Below are positions 25,201 to 38,100 of a stretch of DNA of 64,000 bases, one piece after another; within the stretch, counting starts at the first letter, position 1, and the number at the start of each line of letters is the position of its first letter. The position numbers and the translations under genes were made by a program. The notes under the pieces are model-generated. The model saw only the letters and a list, made by a program, of their open reading frames with translations. It made no database searches and had not been told where the DNA came from. This DNA is from Sepiola atlantica (taxonomy: Eukaryota > Mollusca > Cephalopoda > Sepiida > Sepiolidae). Where the stretch lies: the NCBI GenBank assembly GCA_963556195.1, contig OY744522.1, positions 35,114,483 to 35,178,482 of the forward strand, in the 5' to 3' direction.

Positions 25201-28200
25201 TTGACTTCTTTGCTGTTTCATATGTGTTCGCTATCTTTGATCCATCTGCTGATTCGACAGTTGCACCAACGTCTTTCTGTATGTCTGTGAAATTGTGAAA
25301 AATATCAAAAACCTTGTCTCCGGTGTAGTGGAGCAGGCTGTCCTTTCGTCTGTGTCTATGTCCAAAGCACTGAATAGATTCTCAAGCTTGTCCAACCACT
25401 TTTGCCAACGGATCTCAATTGTATTCTGGTTCGGGTGGACGCTAAAACTTGGAAAGTTGGGTAGTCGGTTAGAAGCCATTCTCTCTGTTCTTGTGAATAT
25501 TTTCTTTGTTTAGTTTCGTTTTGTTTTCTTTAATTGTGAGCACGTCACGTGAATCCTATGTCGTCAATTGTAAAATAATACTAATCTCTCGGCTCGCGAG
25601 TTGAAACAGAAAGCAATGTATAAACAGAAGCAACAAGAAACACGAGATACGAAACACGTTGTTACCACTTTGATCACTGGACTCGTAAGAGTTATACAAC
25701 TCCTACCCACAATAGGAATATGTGACACAAGGTCGGAAAGTGGGATTTGAAAAGCCAGCGCCCGAGAAGGTGAACATTCTGGCCATTAAAAATTGCCTGG
25801 GCAGCCCCGTCAGAATTCCCCAGTAGGGGCGCCTCAGGCAGTAAGCAATAAACTTACTCCTCCCCAAAGAGAGGAAGCAAAGCCTGGGAGGGTGGACCTC
25901 CTAGAACTGCACAGGACAGACCCATAGACCGGCGTAAATCAAGCCCTGAAGGCCAAGGCAATATCAGTCTATGGGGTGCAGTATCCATCGGAACAGATAC
26001 TACACTTTCTTCTTAGCCAAAAGGCCGAGAAAGACTGACTCGTAAGGCGACATCAGAGTTCGGCACGTTTATTTATATAAAATTCTATACAAAGGGAGAT
26101 CACCAAATGAAATCATGGCAATCCAACGTAAGGGAGATAACTAAGACATTACAAAATCATACAAACATCCACAGAGTTTTAATAGTAGTATACTAAACCA
26201 ACCGTGACCTGTTGGGTCAGTATTTGTTATATATATTATTAAATATATAATTTAACTTTAACATTAGTTAATAAAGCAGCCAGCAGTTAAGCTTACTGCT
26301 GATGCTTTCAAACACAGCTTTTGATGTGATCCATTTACAAGTAAATATATATATTTTTATCATTACACTTTAACAAACAAGCAATATAACAAGATAGCAA
26401 GATTAACTTGTTTCAGTAATTACCTCGATCCAGAACTCTTCCTTTAGCCTTGTAACAGTTTATACTAAGATCCAAGTCTTTCAGAACAACCTCTTCTTTT
26501 ATGATCTGATTTGTCAAGTCTGTGATCATCACAATACCTGTTTCACCCGCAGCCTTCAACGATTCTGCAGCAACACCTGTTTCTTTGTTTTGTTTTACGG
26601 CATATCAACCTTTTTCAGGTTATTTAATGCCGAAAACACCTAATGGTCCTGCAGTCTTAGCCTTCTTCATCTCACTCACAGATTTTCATATCATTTCTTT
26701 CTCAATTTTTATAGCTGGACCAGATACTTCTTCTGCAACTTGGAGATTTTTTCGGTTCCATGAAAACTCAGTATTCAACAATCTCCCATTTATTACTAGC
26801 ACCCCAATGTTATTGCACTCTTCTCCAACAAATTCCATATTTGTCTTTGCCATCTGTTCAGCTATCCTTAATACTCCATTCTTCTGCTCATCCTTTTGCA
26901 GTATATCTGGAAACCTAGCTTGCTCAGCCTCAACCTTGGCTTCATAGATTGCTACTCTTGCTGCCCTACCTTACCACCAGACAGTAATGTGCAGAGGTCC
27001 GGTGATGTCCTGGTGAGGCCTGGGACCAAATCCTTGATTGTATGCCCTAAATACTCAAGACTTTTATTTAAGTCCTAGTACTGAGAAAATGGGAATTGTT
27101 TAAATATGATTGGCTGCTCCCCAGCCCCCCCCCCCCTCCACTACACGCCACTGTGGGTGTCTTTGTTCCCGGTTTTGGATCGGGTATTTTAGACAACGGT
27201 CGCATCTTTAGGGATTGCCAAGGACCACACTAAACAATTAATTTTGTGTAGGTAAATTGAGACCAATTCGATAACAACATATATGATTGGCAAGGATTAC
27301 CAGTTAGCGAGTGCTAACTTTTAACAATATAATATTGTTAATAAAAAACATTTATATAGCAACAATATTACAAAGATATAAAATATAAACAATAAAGTTT
27401 GTTGATGGTTGGAAAAGCTTTTTGCACATGAAAACGAAACGAGCGTTAAATTTGTTTACAAAGTTCCGTATGCGTGTGTGTGTGTGTGTGTGCACATGTA
27501 TGTGTGTTTACATACTTGGGTTAAGCTGTTATTGGGGAGAAGGCAGCAGCCGCGCTTAAAGGATCGATTTTGGGCTTCGCACTTCAAGTGGTGTGATTCT
27601 TGTTGTTGCTGTCTCCGTTGAGAGCCGAGGCACATTCTTCTATGTCACCAGGAACTCTGATTTCTTTTGATTAATTCACTGTTTTTATAAATTTTATTTC
27701 GCACCTACTTGCTACATTCAGATTAAAAACATGTGTGAACACTTTTCACTGAGTTCAAACTTTGGCCAACATATGTATGTACTTATTTTATTAGCGACTG
27801 ACCGCAAGGTGATTCGCTCTTCAAGAAGAAAGTAAGAAAAGAAGAAGAGGAAAGAAAGGGAGAGAGTAAGCCGAACGAACCTAGAAAGAAAAAGGGTAAC
27901 TAAGCAGGCTATCACTTTCCTTCAATGCCCGTTCGTCTCATCGATCTACTGATCTGCCATAATACTGCTCAAGACTTATACTTAAGTCCTAGTACTGAGA
28001 AATATGATGAGAAAAGGAGATAGTTTAGATATGATTGGATGCCTTCCACTGCACGCCACTTCTACCAGATACATATCATTATTCACTAAAGCTTTTCTCC
28101 ACTCACTCCAATCGTTTCCGCTTTTCTTTGATATACTTCTCAACTTCCTCATTCCACCACCATGTCACCCTATGTCTTGGAGGCTCTTTCGTCCACCCAC

Positions 28201-31200
28201 ATGTCTGATCTATTACTTCCAACAGTGTATCCTTAAACTTCCTTCCACTGTTTTTCCACACTCCCTGAAGTGGATCTCGTAACCGAACACTACATCACTT
28301 GGTCTCTAAACTCACATTTCACTAATGTTATTTTGAACTTGATTTGGTCATTTGTTCAAAAAATTTATTACTTATATTCACTGTTAGAAAAAAGATCGAA
28401 TTGTGTTGGAAATTCATATTTTGCATAAAAATGATTTGTTTTGCGTATTTTTTTCTTTGAAAGTCTCAATCATATTCCCAACCAATGTCATTTCCTTGCT
28501 TTCTGGATTTTTTTTTCTTGTTTGATTTTTCCTGTATATTTTCTCCAGAACCTTTTGTGTTTTGTGAATGAAGGCGAATATCCTCCACTGAAGCTGACAC
28601 TGACAGGCACTTGTGCCAGTACCCCTACCTCTCGAGAAGTCCTCTACTTTCAAACCTTTGTGCGTAATAAGGAAACCAAGAGTGTGAGCATTGCAAACAG
28701 GACAAACCAAATGTGGGAACTGCGTCCAATTGTTGATGGAAATTACTGGCAAGGTCCGCATAAGTTCTCAGTGGATCCACAGTCAACCAAGCAATACGAT
28801 ATTACGTATCAACCAATGTGTATGACAGGGGCTGATGGTAAAAAGCACACAGTGAGTATCAACATTGTTTTTCTGCAATAAACAAATTTGTGACAGGTAA
28901 TTGTTATATACTGTGTATGGTTGTGAAGAAAGCAAAGACTACTAACATGTTGCCTGATGAGGCAAAGGAAAAAAGACAAGATTTAGTTAGAAAATTAAAA
29001 TTGCATTGAAACAGATACAACATACAATGTCTGTTATTACTGGACAGACAACGGTCTGTCTGGTAGACAGATGTACGAATGCTGATTGAAAATCGGTCCA
29101 TGGTGAGTGAGTATTTATTTACTCCTCTCCAGGAGTTAGGCACAAGACCAGTTTTATTTTACTCCCACAAGTAAGATGTGACCCAAGGTCGGGTCGGGAA
29201 AGTGGGGTTTAAAAATTGCCTGGGCAGCCCCGTCGGCATTCCTCAGACAGTAAGCAATAAACTTACTCCTCCCCAAAGAGAGGAGGCAAAGCCTGGGAAG
29301 GTGGACCTCCCAGAACTGCACAGGACAGACCCATTGACCGGCGTAAATCAAGACCCGAAGGCCAAGACAACACCAGTATGGGGTGCAGTATCCATCGGAA
29401 CAGATACTACACTTTGATCTTAGGCAAAAGGCCAAGAAAAGCCATGGTGAGTGAGTAGAGTGATATAGGTGAGCAGCTTATATTGGTATTGCTTGATATC
29501 AGCAGAGAGAAGTTTCTGAAATTGTGTACAAGCTTTGGGGGTGGCCTGGTGAAAAATGAATCTTAGTTGATTAATGAGCTCTACTTTCTTTTGTAAAAAA
29601 TCGAATCATGACTTGACAGTTTTTGTCCCTTTTCTTTGAGACGAAGTCCATTCATGGTTTTTTAATCTTTATATTCCTTTGTTTGAGAACCGGAAGTGAT
29701 GTGTGTAGCTTTATGCAGAGAGACATTTTTCTATTTTCTATGCTATCCTCGGTGGATTTGTTGCATAGGCTGAATCAGAAAGTGATCTGATTTTAGTAGC
29801 CTATGACATCATTGTAGATGTCGGGTGTGAGGTTTTAAACAAGTTAGATTAGAAAATTCGGCAGCATCTCGTACAGAGATCATGCCATTAAGAAGACGTT
29901 GTGAAATAGAATGCAGCAAGCAATTGGGTTTTATGAATATCACAGTGAAAACAGGCAAACAGAAACATCAGATGGGGCTTATCAAAGCAATCCTGCAAAG
30001 ATGGATAAAAAGAGGCAGCCAGTAAATGCGATGGGAGGAAGACATCTTGAAATATAAACAGGCCTAAAGCTGATCAGCAGAGTGAGGAAGTCAGAAGAGA
30101 GAGAGAGAGAGATAGAGAGAGAGAGAGATGGTTATCAGGTCATCTGTGGTGCTCTCACGGTCAGCCAGACCATGGCATAGGTGAATGCTTGGACAGTGCT
30201 ATCTACTAGGTGATCATCTATGTCGTCAATATCTAAGCGAAACAGCAATTCAAGATAGACTAGGATAAAATTAAAAATGAAGAGAAAATGGTGGTGGGCT
30301 GTGTATTGGGTTAGGGTTGGAGGTAGAATGTTAGAGAAGGGAGGAGGGGGTCGGATAAAGGCAAATGTGTTTTTGGTTTTACACTAATCCAGGTCCTTTG
30401 TAGTAATAAAGTCGGTGGTGTTTTGAGAGTTAACTTATGAAAACTTTCAAGGGCATCCTCATTGTCTCTTGGACCGGCTGTGGATGAAGGTTGGAAGTAT
30501 ATGATGCAGAAATACCTCACATATAAGTACTCAGTTCTTCATAATACAGGATAATAGAGAAAGAAAATGCCCATAAAATGTGCGCATCTGTGCCGGGCGC
30601 TATTGATAAAAAGAAAATAATTATTGCAAATCATCATCTCATCATACTCCGCTACAGCCAATCAGTTGAGTACGAGACTCAATGACATAAGGAAAGCATA
30701 AATGATAACTCCGGTTTCATAGCATCACACAGAATGGATGGTCTGTGACAGGACATTAGTCTGTCTCTGGTTATTCTTTCCAGCAAAGCTGATACCTATT
30801 TATACACCTTACAGCACCTGGTATTACCAAATGGTCACCCATCCAAGTATTAATCAGGCTCAATGTTGCTTAACTTAGAAAATTAAATTAGGCATGGCCT
30901 TCACAAATCCTTACAACAGTCCTATGAGGCTCCCTTTTCTGGTAGCAGTCACCCAAACTTACGACCCTGGAAACACATGTGTCTTTCTTATTATATTGGG
31001 ACATTAATGTATTATTTAGTACAAATGTCTGTTGTTCCTTCTTTGGTGTATTATTAAATAACACCATATATTTTTTCATATCTCCCTTTTATGGTTGTCT
31101 CTGACAAAAAAGGTTTATGTGAAAAGGGTGGGCCAAAATAAGGGTCCTATCTTTAAATTTGAATAACTTGAATTTGAATAACTTCCACAAAATAAAAGTT

Positions 31201-32070
31201 AAACTCACCAAACTTTATGTGTGTGTAGACTGTGCCTTCCGAGATTTTTTGAAATAAACAAAACAAATTTTAGCCGAAAAACACTTCTTAAAACTTACAA
31301 AAACTAAAGTATTGTTTTTTACACTGTTTTGAGTTTTTTAAGCAAAAATAATGTTTTCTAAATGAGGGTACGTTCCTTAGGGCTAATACGGCTCATGCTT
31401 GCTTCGGAAGGGGTCCTTTACTTATTCTAAAAAAATTTTTAAAAAAAATCAATAAATAAAAAAGTTATGAATTTTTAAAAATAGGACCCTTATTTTTGCC
31501 CACCCTATATATGTAAATCCAACTGTTTCTACACTATTGTCCTTTCTTTTTTCGGGATTGCTAAAAAAATAAAAACTAGGATATGAAATATCAATCAGCA
31601 TTAAATGGTTATGATTTATAACAATAATCTTTAATATTTCATTCCTCATATCTTTTGATAGTCATTCTAACAAAATTCAACAATATTAATTAATATTCTC
31701 AAATTTTCACCATTTATCAACATTAACTAGCAGGAATACCAGGCGTTGCGCAAGAATGAATCCTGAACTCAAGGTGGCACACCATGTTGTTGTTATCAAG
31801 AGGGGGAGGGGTACATATCTATTCAAGTAATGTAATGTTCTTTCTATATTTTTTTAGTTGTATTTATGTAGCATTATTCTATTTCAACTTACTTGTGGTT
31901 GGTCGGTGTTAGCTAGTGATATCGGTTGGCTTCCTCACTTGAGGATTGTTCTTTAATATTTTAGCTGTTTTCATCAATCCTTTCTTTTTCCTTGTTGCCA
32001 CTCAGACTCAAGAGAATACCACATGTTATTGCCACTGAGCGATTACTGATAACGACTCATGTGATAACTC

Positions 32071-32119
<49 letters not shown>

Positions 32120-35100
32120 TAACTATTAAGGGAGTAGTAGATCTCTTCACTCAGTTGTGCTATTAATATTTTCCACATGGTTGATAGACAATCGGTCTGT
32201 AGTTGCTTGCGATTGTTCCCTTATTGTTGTCGTTTTGGATCAATTATAGTCATCCATTCTGGTATGTCCGCTTTGCGTATGCATCTTCTCAGGATCTGTG
32301 TTAGTCTTTCATGTAAGTTTGTGAACTTTTTAAAACAAAATTCATGTATTCCGTCTAGGTGCTTTACAGTTTGACATTTTTTACAGGTCGTCTTGAGTGT
32401 TTCTTTTTTATTGGTCTATGTTTTGAGGCATTTCCGTCCGTCCGTCTGTCCGGATTTTTCTCCGCAACCATCCATTGAATTTCTCTGAAATTTTGCATGA
32501 AGTTGTAACTTTTGTCAGGTTAGAAAGTGACATTCTCCAATTTTTGAAAAAAAACCTGGTTAGCCCCCCAAGGGGTCAAAAGGCCCCGAAATGGCAAAAA
32601 ATGACATTTTCTGCCCCATAACTTTTCATCCATCCATTCAATTTCTCTGAAACTTGGCCAAAATATGGAGGTAATTGTTTCTAATAGAAAATAAGTATCG
32701 CTGACCTTGGAAAAAATCTGGTTCGCGCCCCCAGGGGGTCAAAAGCCCCCAAAATGGCAAAAAATGACCCTTTTCTCCCATAACGTTTGATCCATCCATT
32801 CAATTTTTCTGAAACTTGGCCAAAATGTAGAGGCGATTGTTCTGGATATAAAATGAGCATCCTTGACCTCAGAAAAATTCTGGTTCGCGCCCCCAGGGGG
32901 TACATAGGGGTCAAAAATGCCCCAAATTGCCCAAATTTATTGCATTTTACACTCGCCACATCGAGTCACATACAGAGGGGGACCACGCATGCGCGGCTTG
33001 TTGATTTCGGTTTCTGTTCCTTATTTAATTTTCCGAAGGTTTCTATTCATGTTTTCAGTCACTTGGCATTTCTGTTTTTGTCTTGTCACTTTTGCCATAT
33101 ATTTCTCGACAATTGTCTTCTTTTTTGTTGGGTCCGGTTTTCTTTTTTGCCCTTCCTTCATTTACGTTTTGGTAAAACTGGCTTTCATTATTTTCAAAAT
33201 CCTGTTTTGTTTGTACTGTTCAGATTTGTATCTGTATCATCTCAGTCTTCTCTCCTTTGCTTGGTATCTTTTACTTTAGTTCTTCATGTTTCTTGGATAG
33301 CCTTTGGTAAGATAAATATAAATACAGTCCATGTAAATTATTATTATTTACTAAGAGTTCTCACACAAGTCATTATCAGTGATTGCTCACTGGAAATAAC
33401 AAGTGGTTTCCCTGGAGTCTGAATGACAACAAATTTTCCCAGATTTCCAGCATTCTCCGCCTCTTTTGATAACCATCGCAAATCACTTTGTGTTATCTCA
33501 ACAGCCGTTTACCATTAATTTCTCGCTAGCAACGACTCTTGGTCTTCTCTGTTATTTAAGTGGCAATAAGCCTCCACAAGGTTCCAATACTCTGCACATC
33601 CTCCCAGTAGAAGACTTTCCTTGGTCTTTTAATCCACTTTGACCCTTCACAACAGTTTTTGTGTGGTGCCAGCCTTAGGATCGTGTGGTGTTCTTTCTAT
33701 ATGTTTTGTTATTTTTATATTTAAAATTATCTGTGCCAGATTAGCGTTCTTTGGTTCTGTTTTTGGCTGTTTTTATCATCGCCGTTTGTTGTATGTTCTC
33801 AATTTTCCCTTTTATTCCAATTTCTCCTAGTCTTATTTCCAGGTTTCTTGTGCTCTTCAATTATTAGTATTATAGTTATTTTCTTCATGTTCCAGATTCC
33901 TTTGAGTTCCCTGGTAAATTCCATGTATTTGCTTCGTTTTTCTGCCCTGATTGATCTTCACCCTGTGAGCTGCTGGGACGGCAAAATCTATGATTTGGCA
34001 GTTTTTTACTTGTTAACTATTATGATATTATGATGTCTTGTCTCCTTGTTTGGATAAGTTTGTTTGTTTTTACCTCCATGTCCCAAAGGATTTTGTGATT
34101 TGCATTTTCTAGTACTGCCTCTGGTTTGTGTCTGTAGCATTCGTCTGCATGTTCAAATTGCAGACGTTTGCATCGTTCCTAGTGGACTGCCTTTACCATG
34201 CAGTCATGTCTGTTTTGTATTTCTTTTGGGCTACTTTGCTGCATTCACTTATTATATGATTTACCATTTCGTCTCTTTGTCCACAAAGTGTACATTTACT
34301 GTTTTGTTGGGTTTTGTCTATTTTAGCTTTGGTATAGCTCGCTTTGATTGCGTTATTCTGTGCCATAGTCAATAGCAATTATGTTTCTCTGTTCAAGTGA
34401 CCATTTTCTAGAAATGTCCAGGTGTTTCCGTGTGTCTCTTCTCTGGTTAGTCTTATGAATCGTCCATGTAGCTGCTGTTCTTCCCATTTTTCTTTTCTCG
34501 TTCTTTTGTTTTCAGTTTTAATGTTCCCTGTATTGTTCATTTGCCAGGTGTCTCTTGCTGCAACGATCAGCTATTCTGTATTTTAGGTTATGTATTTTTC
34601 CAATTCCTTTTTTGTGTCATTCACAGTCTTCTATACTAACCGGTCCTCTTTTCCCTTCTCTCCTTTCTACATAGAGTCAGTCAATATCTTTTAGGTTTAG
34701 TGCATTGTGCATGCTCATTAGTTTCTTAGTCTTTTAGGCCAGGCGTTTGCGTTCTTTTGTCCAGCCTCCTTTTAATAATAATAATAATAATAATAATAAC
34801 AATAATAATAACAATAATAATAATAGGAAGAAAACAAAATCACGTAAAGAGCAATACAAGAACTCAAGGAACAGAAATTGCAAAAAATTTCATAAACTAC
34901 CTCCCCCCCCCCCACCCCGATACCACACAAAACAGTCGTGAAGGATCAAGGAGGATGGAAAGACCGAGGAGGGATAGCGCTAACCAGACCTCCGCTGGAA
35001 GAGTGCGGAGAGCACTAGGACATTGGGGATGATTATTGTCATCCAAATCCCAGAGAAGGCCAATGGTCGTTACCTACGAGAAATCGGTGGTAAGAGTATT

Positions 35101-38100
35101 GTGAAAACGCAAATTCATTTGCAGTAGTTATCGAAAGAGGTGGAGAGCACTGGAAATCTGTGGAGACTTGTTGTCACTTAGACTCCAGGGAACACCACTG
35201 ATGATTATCGGTGAGCAATCACTGATGACGGCCTGTGTGAGTACTTAATAATAATAATAATAATAATAATAACAACAACAACAATTACAACTTTCTTTAT
35301 CTTTGTTCTCCTGATTGTTTGCTGTTTATTAAAGAATTATATTTCTGTCGTAAAAAATACTTGGAAGATCCAAGATAATCACAATAGCGTATTTTGCAAC
35401 AGAATCAAAAGCAAAAATGTTTTACTTCAGACCAGAAGTCACAAAAATTGATTGGTTGGTTCTCTGTCCAATCAGAAACAACCTATCACAATAAAAGGGA
35501 TTTGAACATAAAGGAGTTTTATTTGACACTTCTCAATGTGATTTCACAAAATGTTCGTTGCGATTTTGCAAGAATTTGTTCTGTGTGAACTGCTGTTCTA
35601 AAACCTGATCAAAGTAGAGCCGGATGTCATTGTTTTGTGAGGATTCATTTCTTATGAACTGCTGTCTTGTCAATTGATTGTGTGTATATCTGCATTTTGG
35701 GAAGATTTGTCCTTATCTATTTCTTGTTCCTGTGTGTTGAGTATTTGACATTTTTTATCGCATTGTTTGGATTATCTACGGATTTCCCATTGAAAGAGAC
35801 ACTTGTTTTTTCTTTTCGTTTCACTTTTTCTTTTTCTTTTTCTTTTTACCCCAACTTCGTTTTATTACAATTTCAATTTCAATTTTATCTATTTATTTTA
35901 ATTATGTCTGTTTTCTTTTTAATCCTAAACAAATGTTATATTCATTTTGTCACTTTTTTCTTACCAGGGTTCAATATTATTCCCACTTCCTGATGGCACA
36001 GCCATTTTCTGCAGCCTGATTGGCATTTCGGAGCCGCCAAAAGCAAATGACAAAATCAGCAGAGATGTTCCGTGCAAAGTTCACTACATAGAACTTCTCA
36101 CCGTCTACAATTGGAGCAAACAATCAATGAGGTCTCTCTCTTGTTTTAATCTGATTATTGGAGTCTAATTTATTTCAACACTAGCTAAACTGCCCAACAT
36201 TGTGGGAGTGTCAAATTCATGGGACTTAAATATTGTAGTGACACAACTTCTCGTAGTTTTATTTGATTAAGGGGAGGGGCATACACAACATCAATAGAAA
36301 AGTCTTTACAACAAACATAATAATAATCATACTTTTCAGCCATCGCTTAACACAGCCTTCTGCATAAACCCTAGTGTAATATCATATCTGCTAAAAACTG
36401 AAAAATTTTATTTTTTATTTTTCATAATTTGAAAATGTGAAACTTAATTGATAACAATGAGAAAAACATTTGAAAAATAATAATTGAAAAACCGAAAAGG
36501 ATTACATTGTGTTGTATATATCAGCAAAATGAATTGTTAATTTTACAAACTGGGTTCCATTCTTTCTTCTTCATCCGGTCTTGGTAATTAGGGTGCAGCG
36601 AGTGTAGCAGACTTCAGGGTGGGCAACATCGGGAAACGTCCTACGCCTGCTCTCCATGCGGTCCGATCAAATGGGTCGACATCAATCAGGTTGCATATAG
36701 TTATATTACTTCTTATGCACTCAAGCCAGGTTTTCCTCGGTCTACCACACTCCCTAGTGCCTGGGATATCCAGACTTGTTATGGAGTTGATGTAAGAGGT
36801 GGCATGCTGTACATGACCGAACTACCTGGGACAATAAAACATCCGTAATCTCACCAATATCAAATTTCTGATGAAATACGGTTGATGAGATTCTTTCTTC
36901 TAGTTTGCAGCTACATATCCACCTCATCATGGAACGGACATTACACTGAAGCCGTTGCAGATCAAAAGTGTTTGGGGCCTATGTTTCTCTGTGTATTTCA
37001 GCTTCTTCTTCTTCTTTCTTCTTCTATTCATATAATGTCATTTTTCCCTTGTTCAGGGGTCAGACGTTCAATGATATTACGCAAGCTCAGTATCCACCTC
37101 TCACGGTTCAGCGGGTCAGCAGTTTCCAGATTCCACTCTGTGCAGTCTTGTCCAATCACTTGCTTCCAAGTTTTCCTTGGCTGGGCAACCTTCCTGCGAT
37201 TTATGACATTCATGCTTCTGCAATGGTTTATCTAGGAGGAATGTTCATTTTTTTTTAATTCAATAAATAAAGTGCATTCTTTTTGGCTAGGAGCAAAGTG
37301 TAGTATTTGTTCTGATACAACACTTCATCTTTTCTGTCCTCGGTCAGTGAAGTCCTTCTAGACTAAGGCAATTTTGATTTTGTTCCAATCTAGAGTGACC
37401 TTTTTTGGGGAGCTGAATTTCATGCAATTAAAGCCTAACCTTGTGTCTAACTGTACCTTCGTGGTGAGGCAAGTAAATAGGTACCTATGTTTCACGCGGG
37501 AACAACATTTTTGCTTCAATTTTCGAAATAATTTCCATTCTTTAAAACATATTTTTCCCAAGATTTTCTTTTCCTTCCACATTGAAATATTTGGACTCAT
37601 TTGCTCACGGTACTATTCATTTAATTTTGGGAACCCAACAACAACTGACCTTAGAAAAACCAAGGGATCATCATGCACAACTTTGTGGGTTCTAGCCATG
37701 AAAAATCCTATTCTTTTGTAAATCCACCATTTCACCTGTGTACACCATTGTCAGTCTGCTTACAATATTATTTTGCTCTGCTTTGAACCATTTAATTTTT
37801 TTCTAAATATTTCTTTGACTAAAACAATTTATGACACCTGGTATTTCGAAATAGTCCCTTTATCTAAGTTTTGACCAGGCTCAACGTTGCTTAATTTTGG
37901 TGATACAAAAGAACATGTTCTTCAATGTGATATAACCATAAACTTGTACAAACATAGGTAACTATTTATACCAGTGAGTGTTTATTCAAGGACGATAAGC
38001 TTATACTGGAGAGTTCTTATTCAAGGGAGATAATCTTCATCAATGGAGGTAACTTCTGATATTACCTAATTCCAAAGTCTACCCCCCACACACACACACT

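Noticed and set aside
26522..26947. 141-codon plus-strand frame
   Set aside because: Shadow of RTE reverse-transcriptase coding on the minus strand.
32787..33422. 211-codon open frame
   Set aside because: Crosses from a tandem repeat through low-complexity T-rich sequence into repeat R; Phe/Leu-rich composition matches T-rich DNA, and no family is recognised.
37832..37930. Functional 5S rRNA gene
   Set aside because: Numerous substitutions throughout, single copy, in a gene intron in antisense.
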